Source of the DNA: Anaerolineaceae bacterium
Lineage (GTDB): Bacteria; Chloroflexota; Anaerolineae; Promineifilales; Promineifilaceae
Reading direction: 5' to 3'
Length of the DNA: 64,000 bases
Assembly: GCA_002699125.1 (NCBI GenBank)
Contig: PABI01000086.1
Coordinates: forward strand, 25,317 to 89,316
This document shows, in pieces, positions 15,818-22,545 of this stretch (within the stretch, counting starts at the first letter, position 1; each line of letters begins with the position of its first letter). The position numbers were made by a program, and so were the translations under genes. A model generated the notes under the pieces. It was not told where the DNA came from and made no database searches. It saw only the letters and a list, made by a program, of their open reading frames with translations.

Positions 15818-17023
15818 TCAGGCAAATTGTAAGAACGTTTCTTTATCGCCGGTTAGCTCAAGATAGACGCTTTCTTTTTTGCTGGCGCTGCGGGCGCGAA
15901 TAATGCCTAGCGGCGGTACGTCCATCTCTGCCAGCGTGCGACTCAGGAAATCTTCGCTGCCGTCAACGCGGTGGGTCATGTTCATCTCCCGTCGGCCACC
16001 GCAGTTGGGGCAGGTGGATTCGTTTTCGTATAGACGGGCCATCTTGCGGAAGATGGGGAACTGCTCGCCGCAGTCCAGGCAGTGCATGTTGGTCACAATT
16101 TCGCCGTCAAATTCTAGCACAGCATCGTCGGCCAGTTTTTCTTTGGCGATGGTTAATAGTTCGGCAAGGGTAGTGGAAACGGCCGTAGCCCCTTCTAACG
16201 CCACAATCGGCTCCAATCGCGCATGGCTCATACAGCCTTCTTTTACCGGGTATTCCGTAGTGTAAATGTCATTGGTCAGCCCATTGATCATCACCGCTTT
16301 GCCCGGCTGGACTTCCATGTTGTGAATCAGCTTTAGCGCTTCCTGCGTTTGCATGGCCGCCACAATCGAGGCGCTGGTGGGCGTGGTAGGTACCTTGCCC
16401 TGCAAAATGTTCTCCCTTGCCAGCAGCGGGCAGGAGTAGCGCAAATTGATGATCTGGTAATCGAGGTCAGTCAGGGTACATTCGTAGCACGCTCCCTGGC
16501 CGGGCCAAAAGACGCGCACGATACCCATCAGCTCCTGAATGGCCCCATCGACCCACGGCCGATTTATTTGCCAGCTGAAGCGATTGATAGACAGTCGCGC
16601 CTCCCGGTTGTCCAGGCAGCCGACGATGGCATCCACATGGCGAAAAACGCCCAGCCCCATCTCAAAATTGATATTGCCGTGCCACGTTTTTACGTTCACA
16701 TCAGGATTCAGCTCCTTGACGCGTTCAGCGGCAGCATCTACCTTACGGCGGCCCCGGTCCGAAGCGCGGAACAGCACGGAGCGGCTGAGATTGCTGTCTT
16801 CGATGGTGTCGAAGTCGGCGATGATGATGTTGCCGATGCCCATGAGGGCCAGATTTTTGAGTACTTCGTTGCCCAACGCGCCGGCACCCACCACCAGGAT
16901 GGTGGCGTTGCGCACCACCTCCTGCTGCCACCAGCTAATGTAGCCGAAGGTGTGGTACCTGTCGCTGTCGGGATCGGTGATGACAATTGGTTCTTCCATA
17001 TTTATAGTGTCCAACTTATCCAT
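15818..17023 (-). CDS. E1-like activating enzyme (ThiF/UBA type) with C-terminal zinc ribbon
   Basis: A 401-residue adenylating enzyme that would activate the Ubl C-terminus with ATP. The ThiF fold shows the nucleotide loop VGAGALGNE (45-53), D70/D72 of IADFD, SNLSR (77-81) with the family's N-x2-R, K94 and the CLDNREAR motif (136-143). CYEC (179-182), as in UBA3's CIEC, and C198 follow. The region just before the MQTQEALK helix reads VPTTPTSASI and lacks Cys, so the thioester Cys is uncertain (C198 is a candidate). Residues 310-345 form a zinc ribbon (CLDC...CPNC). The N-terminus contains EPIVITDPDSD. Starts at 17023 or 16999 are both possible; the first overlaps the upstream gene by eight bases. 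Confidence 0.9.
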   Translation of the reverse strand: MDKLDTINMEEPIVITDPDSDRYHTFGYISWWQQEVVRNATILVVGAGALGNEVLKNLALMGIGNIIIADFDTIEDSNLSRSVLFRASDRGRRKVDAAAERVKELNPDVNVKTWHGNINFEMGLGVFRHVDAIVGCLDNREARLSINRFSWQINRPWVDGAIQELMGIVRVFWPGQGACYECTLTDLDYQIINLRYSCPLLARENILQGKVPTTPTSASIVAAMQTQEALKLIHNMEVQPGKAVMINGLTNDIYTTEYPVKEGCMSHARLEPIVALEGATAVSTTLAELLTIAKEKLADDAVLEFDGEIVTNMHCLDCGEQFPIFRKMARLYENESTCPNCGGRREMNMTHRVDGSEDFLSRTLAEMDVPPLGIIRARSASKKESVYLELTGDKETFLQFA

Positions 17024-17498
17024 AAGAATCTAGTTTTGAATGGCCGTATTTCTTAAACAAATCAGGCCTTTTTTGGCGGAAAATACCTATTAGTTCGCTA
17101 TAGTTTTCGATGCTGTTCGGACCAATCTGAAAACAGCCAATACCCATCCAAAATATCCATCCATTGATTTTATATAAAGCACCCAACCCCTCAACTCCGA
17201 TATGCCAAAATTCTGGATAAATGAAAGGGTTTTTTCGTGCCGTTTTGATTGCTTGCCAGTTGAGCCATGGCGTTTCCCTGATCAGAGAATGTACTTTAAG
17301 CCCCTGTTCACTCACGGTGATTGAAGAAAAACTTGTTAACATAATCAAAACAGAAGAAACGATGATGGTAACAAGTATTATGTTAACAGGAACAATTGTT
17401 AAGCAGCTTAGAAACATATCAAAATCGTAGCTGCAAATTGGCTCAGACAGTGATGACATTGTGCCTACAATTATCATATCAGCACAATGACCACACAT
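17016..17498 (-). CDS. uncharacterised membrane protein with PH-like (bPH) segment
   Basis: A 160-residue hypothetical protein. Residues about 28-58 are strongly hydrophobic and could form one or two membrane helices. The following SSITVSEQGLKVHSL and TPWLNWQAIKTARK resemble the start of bacterial PH-like (YdbS-type) domains, but this is weak. The stop overlaps the E1 start by eight bases, which supports it as a real operon member. It and the downstream gap are clearly more AT-rich than the neighbours and contain no ACGGCCGT palindrome, suggesting a different origin. No function is proposed. In-frame ATGs lie at 17498, 17474 and 17456. Confidence 0.6.
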   Translation of the reverse strand: MCGHCADMIIVGTMSSLSEPICSYDFDMFLSCLTIVPVNIILVTIIVSSVLIMLTSFSSITVSEQGLKVHSLIRETPWLNWQAIKTARKNPFIYPEFWHIGVEGLGALYKINGWIFWMGIGCFQIGPNSIENYSELIGIFRQKRPDLFKKYGHSKLDSYG

Positions 17499-17602
17499 GA
17501 AATTATGGTAAAGAAAATGCTAAAGGCACGAATGCTTGCATTGACCCGATATTTTTTTGTTTCCATCGATTTTTGATCGCCCAGCTAAGTTCACATATGC
17601 TC

Positions 17603-18802
17603 TTAAGGGAGACGCCGGAAAAAGGGTAGTTTGAATTCGGTGCGATCCACGTTTAGGGTGACCGATTTGCGCTCGACTTCGCCGCCCAGGTCGCGGGGCC
17701 AGGTGACGTCTACGTCGTAGGTGAGGCCAGTACGGACGCGTACGGGCAGTTCGCACAAGAAGACGCCTTCGCGATTGGTGGTGCCAGCCACATGGGCCTT
17801 AATCCCCTGGCAGCGCACCTGCACCTGAATGCCGTACAGTCCGGGACCATCTTGCACATCCTGCACAATGACGCGGAGCTTGGTGCTGCGCAGCGGTTCT
17901 TTGTCCCGGCTGAAGCGTTGGCGTACGGCCGTTCCCAAATTTTCCCCACTACTGCTTGGCTGTGGACGGGGCTGCGCTGGCCGCGATTGTCGTCCCGGCG
18001 GCACCTGGTCGGCGCGAATACGAATTTCTGGCATGCGCACCGGCCGCTGGTTGGCGGGCGGGATGTCGTCGCTGGTGATCGTGAGCGGGGCATTGCGCGT
18101 CACAGCATTTTGCTCATTGCTCCCCTTATTTTCGTTTTCATCTACGTGCAGCGTTTCCCGCGACACTTCTGGGTAGCGCACCGGAATAGGTGGCCTGTAG
18201 TGGGGCGGCACCGGGGCGATGGGCTGGCTGTTAGGCATACTTTCCAGTGACGGCGTGCCGTCGCCGGGATCATAGGCCAGCTTTTTGCCCAGCTTGTCCC
18301 GTTCAGTGGCGCTGCGCTGGATTTGCTGTCGCAAAAAGGTGGCGGCGCGCTTGATGAGCTGTCCGGCAGGACTATACTCGCCAGGTGGTGAGGCCGGATC
18401 GAGCTGGTAGAGTGGGTAGCCACTCTTCCAGGCGTGGGCGGCGATGCTTAGGGAGAGCCAGGCAACGGCCGTATCCGTCTCGGAAATAGCGGCACTGGCG
18501 GTGACCAAGGCCGCAACTTCTTCATCTTCAACCAGGCCAGTTTCTTGCAGTAAATCGTTGAGGGCGAGGCGAACGGCCGTGCTGTTCCCTTCCACCAACC
18601 GCGTAAAATCGTGCAGGGTGGGATCATCCACTACGCCAGCCGCGCGCAGCAGCGCCTTGGCCCGTGATTCTGTGAAATCAGGTACGGACTCCTCGCTTTT
18701 GTTCAAGTCAGCGTGGAGCCAGTCGGCCAGCCGCACGGCAAAAACCGGCAGGTGGGCGTCATCAAGCTGTTTTAGCAAGGGTATAGTTGCAAGGTCTGTC
18801 AT
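17603..18802 (-). CDS. uncharacterised adaptor-like protein of the ubiquitin-like operon
   Basis: A 399-residue protein of no recognised family. Residues 1-190 are mainly helical and acidic. Residues about 190-310 are a Pro/Arg/Gln-rich, probably disordered linker that contains PLTITSDDIPPANQ (239-252), nearly the same as the N-terminal motif of RING-B. Residues about 310-399 look like a beta-sandwich of the carboxypeptidase-regulatory or Cna-B kind (KLRVIVQDVQDGPGLYGIQV, TNREGVFLCELPV). It sits between the dynamin-like GTPase and the 160-residue membrane protein. The modular build suggests a scaffold or substrate; this is inference. Confidence 0.75.
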   Translation of the reverse strand: MTDLATIPLLKQLDDAHLPVFAVRLADWLHADLNKSEESVPDFTESRAKALLRAAGVVDDPTLHDFTRLVEGNSTAVRLALNDLLQETGLVEDEEVAALVTASAAISETDTAVAWLSLSIAAHAWKSGYPLYQLDPASPPGEYSPAGQLIKRAATFLRQQIQRSATERDKLGKKLAYDPGDGTPSLESMPNSQPIAPVPPHYRPPIPVRYPEVSRETLHVDENENKGSNEQNAVTRNAPLTITSDDIPPANQRPVRMPEIRIRADQVPPGRQSRPAQPRPQPSSSGENLGTAVRQRFSRDKEPLRSTKLRVIVQDVQDGPGLYGIQVQVRCQGIKAHVAGTTNREGVFLCELPVRVRTGLTYDVDVTWPRDLGGEVERKSVTLNVDRTEFKLPFFRRLP

Positions 18803-18813
18803 GAGACGTTCCG

Positions 18814-18842
18814 ATTGAAGGGGCGGTTCGCGAACCGCCCCT
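18814..18842. repeat. GC-rich palindrome between GTPase and 399-aa genes
   Basis: GGGGCGGTTCGCGAACCGCCCC forms a perfect stem in the 52-base gap. It lacks a T-run on the minus strand, so it may slow or process the transcript rather than terminate it. Confidence 0.7.
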
Positions 18843-18854
18843 ACTGATAAATTA

Positions 18855-21518
18855 TTAGATTACCAGGCTGGTTTCCAGCTTGTGCAGCCCGTCCCAGACG
18901 CGCATCAATTCTTCCAGATCGGACACGTTTTCCAGGTCCATTTCCATCGCGTCGCGCAGTTCCGGTTTTTGCAGGTTGCGGTCGTGCTGCTTCAGCATTG
19001 GCTTGACGATGTGCGTGTTGAAGTCTCGCTCGGCCTTGGTGGCTTCCAGCCAGAAGAGGCGGCGCAGCCGGGGCAGCAGATCGTCGTCGTTGAACAGGTC
19101 GTTGAGAATCTCGCCAAAGATGCGGTTAACCTTAACAGCAACGTTGTCCAGCTTGTCGGCGTAGCTCATCTCCAGGTCGGCTTGCGCTGCTTCGCTGCCA
19201 GATTCGCCCAGCAGGCTAATTTCTAAATCCTCAGCGGGCTGAGCCGGTTCATCCAAAATGGAAATGTTGATTTCTGGTTCATCGGCGGCGGCCGTTGCCG
19301 TTGCTTCAGCAGCTTGCTGGGTATTGTTGGCTGTGGGCATGCTGGCCGCCATTTCGCGGCGGACAGATTCCACGCCGTTCAGTGCAACGTCCAGCAGCCG
19401 TTCGTTGGTGTTAAGCGATAGTTCCCGTTCGCCTTCGTCCAGCCTGTGGTGTACAGAGCGTTCTGGTTTCATTAGCTCGTACATAGTCGCCTGCTGGCAA
19501 ACGTGGCGGAAATTGCGCGTCACTCGTTTGACCAGAACGTTGAACGCCTCGTCCAGGTTCAAGCCATCGGCCGTTTCCCCGGGGATAGCGTAATTGTACT
19601 CCTGCTCGTAAGTAGCGCGGCGCAACCGGCTGAGGATTTCGTGGGCTTCCAGGGTGCGCTCCAGTTCAGCCGTAATAATTTCGGCTGCTTCAGGCATGAA
19701 TTTGGAGACGGAATCCTGCATGATGAGCTCCACCTGGAACAGAATGCGTTTGATTGGAATCTCGATGCCGCTGCTGCCCCAGATAAGGTTGTCATAGGTC
19801 ACGTCGCGGTCGTCCCAATATTCGGTGCCGTAATTTTCCAGCAGCGTTTCCACTTCACGCTGGACCGCGTCTTGCACCATGCCCTTAATACCGTTCAGGG
19901 TGGGGCGCAGCAGATTGCGGAAGCGGGCGTCGCTGTTGGTGCGATTATTCAGCTCTAGCAGCGCGTTGTGGAAGGCGCGCGGCAGCTCTTTTTGCTGGCG
20001 GATGATCACGTTTTCAAAGCGGCGCTCTTGTAACTGCTCCCAGCTGTTGGCAAAAGGCGGATGTACGCCGCGATGGGCCAGCTGTTTTTCATAGTAGAAG
20101 CGCAGGGCTTGCAGACTGTTGCGAATGCGGGTGGCTGCCTCACGCAGCTGGCTGCGCACGCGCTCGGTTTTGATGAAGGTGATTAGCTTTTCGCGCAGCA
20201 GCGGAATTTCACTGAGCTTCAGCAGAGCTTCGGCCGTTTCCGGATCCAGCGGATCTTTGGCATCAACCTGTCCCAACTGGTCGCGGAACACCTTGAGAAT
20301 GCGCTCAGTTTCGCTGGCAAACTCTTCGGGGGCATTGTCCGGGTCTTGTACGTACAGAGCGGGCGGAGCCATTACCAGGAAGTAGGGGCGATTATGGCCA
20401 CGATCCCGGTACCGCTCCCAGTAGTTGGGGGCAATATAGCGGGTGACCTCTTTCACTTCCAGCTCTGCTTCTGGCAGGCCAGAGTTGAGGCGGTCAAACG
20501 CCTGGCGGATATTGCCGCCGTTGACAGCCAGGAAGATTTTGCTGGCGGCTTCATCCAAATCGCCACCGGTCAGGCCAAAGAGGCGATTTTCTTTAATCCA
20601 GTTAACGGCCGCAAGCGATTTCAGCTCATCCACGCGCTGCCGCCCGGCGTCGGTGACGAGGACGATCATGGCATCTTCGCGCTTCATTTCTTCCAGGGTG
20701 ATGGCTTCATGCAGCTTCATGCCGGCGCCCAAACCGGGCACATCGACAATGCGCAGGTAGCCATTCATGAGCAGATTTTCTTGCCCGTTTTTGGGCTGAA
20801 TCTTGAAGGTAGCCGATTTGATGAGCCGAATCTGGCGCTGTTGACTGCCTTTGAAGCCGTCTTCGCGCAGATGTTTGAGGGAATCTTCGTTGTCCAGGGC
20901 CAGACTGCGCGGGGCGGGTGGTCCGTCGGCATACATCGATTTGTTGTGTTCGTAAGAATCGAGGCAGTCGATGAGGATTTCTAAATATTCATCTCGCTCG
21001 GTTTTAGCGTTGTCAGAGCTATCCGTCATGATTTGCTGGATGGCTTCACGGGCTTGCTCGCGCTCGCCGTCGTTGATGATGTCGAAACCGTCAATTTCGG
21101 CCAGCTGGCAGAGGCGGCGGACGCGCTGGGCAAATTCGTCCTGCGTCCAGTAGGTGAGGACGAGGGATTCTGCTTCGCCTTCTTCGGCTTGTTCGATGTA
21201 AACGATGGTGCCGGTAACGGCCGTAACCGCCCCGGTGGGCAGCAAATTACGCCCTAGCAAGCCGTTGATGAGAGTGCTTTTGCCTACGCCCGTGCCGCCA
21301 AAAAAGACGAGGGTGTAGGTGCGTTGGGCCAGAATCTTTTGGGCTTCATCCACGCTTTGCTGTGCTTGCGGCACGGCGCGGATGAGATAGTCGCGCGTTT
21401 GGTCGATGACTTGCTGCATGTGAATCCAATGCTCGACTTGGACGGGGCTAATATGGGGGAGTGTTTCCAGGGATGTTTTAAGTTCCTGATATTTATCAGT
21501 TTGCTTTTTCGGGCTCAT
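18855..21518 (-). CDS. dynamin-like large GTPase
   Basis: An 887-residue protein. The GTPase domain has the P-loop GGTGVGKST (74-82), a G2-region VTGT (about 102) and G3 DVPGLG (259-264); a typical G4 TKxD is not obvious. Long helical regions follow (about 440-720), as in bacterial dynamin-like proteins that bind and remodel membranes. A poly-Ala/acidic segment near 725-790 contains EINISILDEP and DLEISLLGES, hydrophobic-acidic segments similar to those in the JAMM-2 linker. No transmembrane helix is seen. It is the first gene of the ten-gene ubiquitin-like operon, and a link between Ubl conjugation and membrane remodelling is suggested by position only. Confidence 0.85.
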   Translation of the reverse strand: MSPKKQTDKYQELKTSLETLPHISPVQVEHWIHMQQVIDQTRDYLIRAVPQAQQSVDEAQKILAQRTYTLVFFGGTGVGKSTLINGLLGRNLLPTGAVTAVTGTIVYIEQAEEGEAESLVLTYWTQDEFAQRVRRLCQLAEIDGFDIINDGEREQAREAIQQIMTDSSDNAKTERDEYLEILIDCLDSYEHNKSMYADGPPAPRSLALDNEDSLKHLREDGFKGSQQRQIRLIKSATFKIQPKNGQENLLMNGYLRIVDVPGLGAGMKLHEAITLEEMKREDAMIVLVTDAGRQRVDELKSLAAVNWIKENRLFGLTGGDLDEAASKIFLAVNGGNIRQAFDRLNSGLPEAELEVKEVTRYIAPNYWERYRDRGHNRPYFLVMAPPALYVQDPDNAPEEFASETERILKVFRDQLGQVDAKDPLDPETAEALLKLSEIPLLREKLITFIKTERVRSQLREAATRIRNSLQALRFYYEKQLAHRGVHPPFANSWEQLQERRFENVIIRQQKELPRAFHNALLELNNRTNSDARFRNLLRPTLNGIKGMVQDAVQREVETLLENYGTEYWDDRDVTYDNLIWGSSGIEIPIKRILFQVELIMQDSVSKFMPEAAEIITAELERTLEAHEILSRLRRATYEQEYNYAIPGETADGLNLDEAFNVLVKRVTRNFRHVCQQATMYELMKPERSVHHRLDEGERELSLNTNERLLDVALNGVESVRREMAASMPTANNTQQAAEATATAAADEPEINISILDEPAQPAEDLEISLLGESGSEAAQADLEMSYADKLDNVAVKVNRIFGEILNDLFNDDDLLPRLRRLFWLEATKAERDFNTHIVKPMLKQHDRNLQKPELRDAMEMDLENVSDLEELMRVWDGLHKLETSLVI

Positions 21519-21869
21519 TATTCCGTATACCTTCCTTGCAAAAATTTAATTTTTTTGTCCACAGATTTGCGTAAATTTCGCTCGCAGATTATCTGGTTTT
21601 ATGATCTGTCTGACTTAGTTATTATTTGGTGCCACAGGAGCAGGGACGCCCACGGGGTGGCGGTACACTGGTTTATACGCATGGCTTTGGGAAAGGTTGC
21701 AGGCAAGGCGGAAACGGTACTTTGGCAACTCAATATGGCCCATTATAGTATAAATTTCCCTTAAAGAGAGGTTAATTTCTTACAGCATGCTTATTGATTT
21801 TGCTGCTTTTATGTGCTAACCTTTCTCTTTATAACGCGGTGCGTTATAAATATGGAGGCAAATTGTACT
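21519..21869. promoter_or_regulatory. Divergent intergenic region upstream of the GTPase/Ubl operon
   Basis: About 350 bases separate the first gene of the minus-strand operon from the plus-strand acetyltransferase. The region must hold both promoters. It is AT-rich near each end; no near-consensus -35/-10 pair was identified with confidence, and no ORF is convincing. Confidence 0.5.
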
Positions 21870-22439
21870 ATGGGAGCAACACAATTAGCAAAGCGGTTTA
21901 GGGCTAGAGATGGCACACTTGTCTGGGTGCGACTACTGCGCCGGAAGGATGCACCTCATCTGGTCGACCTGTTTGAACATATGGGGCCAGAGAGCCGCTA
22001 TCGTCGTTTTCATCAGGTGGCGGACAATGTACCGGCATCACAAGTGTGGGCAGAGGCAGAGCGAATTGCCACGGCCGTTCCCGACGAGCAGCTGGGATTG
22101 ATTGCCTTTTCTACGTTACCCGATGAAGGGGAGGTGGCTGTGGGCGTGGCGCGCATTGTTTGGCTTTCAGACGAAACGGCCGAAGTGGCAATGTCGGTGC
22201 GGGATGATCGCCAGGGGCAAGGCATTGGCAAACGGTTGTTGACGATGGTGCTTGAGCTGGCGCAGATTTCAGGCGCAGAAACCGTCGTAGGGACCGTTCA
22301 AAATGACAACAAGCCAATGTGGCACTTGTTTGAGCAGCTCCCGTACCCAATGGAGCGGGTGATTGATGGAGCTGAGTCAGAGATTGTCCTGGATTTAACG
22401 CGAGTGAAAGAAGATATGGGGGTGGAAACGGCCGTTTAG
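21870..22439 (+). CDS. GNAT-family N-acetyltransferase
   Basis: A 189-residue GNAT acetyltransferase. The acetyl-CoA-binding motif A reads AMSVRDDRQGQGIGKRLL, with the expected Q/R-x2-G-x-G/A pattern, and motif B follows in ETVVGTVQNDNKPMW. The segment FEHMGPESRYRRFH resembles GNAT domains fused to or related to protein acetyltransferases of the Pat type, but the substrate cannot be assigned. GGAGG at 21856-21860 supports ATG 21870; ATGs at 21813 and 21852 are less likely. A terminator follows. Confidence 0.88.
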   Translation: MGATQLAKRFRARDGTLVWVRLLRRKDAPHLVDLFEHMGPESRYRRFHQVADNVPASQVWAEAERIATAVPDEQLGLIAFSTLPDEGEVAVGVARIVWLSDETAEVAMSVRDDRQGQGIGKRLLTMVLELAQISGAETVVGTVQNDNKPMWHLFEQLPYPMERVIDGAESEIVLDLTRVKEDMGVETAV

Positions 22440-22460
22440 CCCTTGCCACCCCCGATTAAT

Positions 22461-22498
22461 AAACAAAAACGCGCTCATCCACGAACGCGTTTTTGTTT
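22461..22498. terminator. bidirectional intrinsic terminator
   Basis: AAACAAAAACGCG (22461-22473) pairs perfectly with CGCGTTTTTGTTT (22486-22498) around a 12-base loop, between the convergent acetyltransferase and VCBS-repeat genes. Confidence 0.9.
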
Positions 22499-22545
22499 GG
22501 GTGGAGTCCGAATCTTTTATGCGGACTCGTTTGTGAGAGGTCGGA

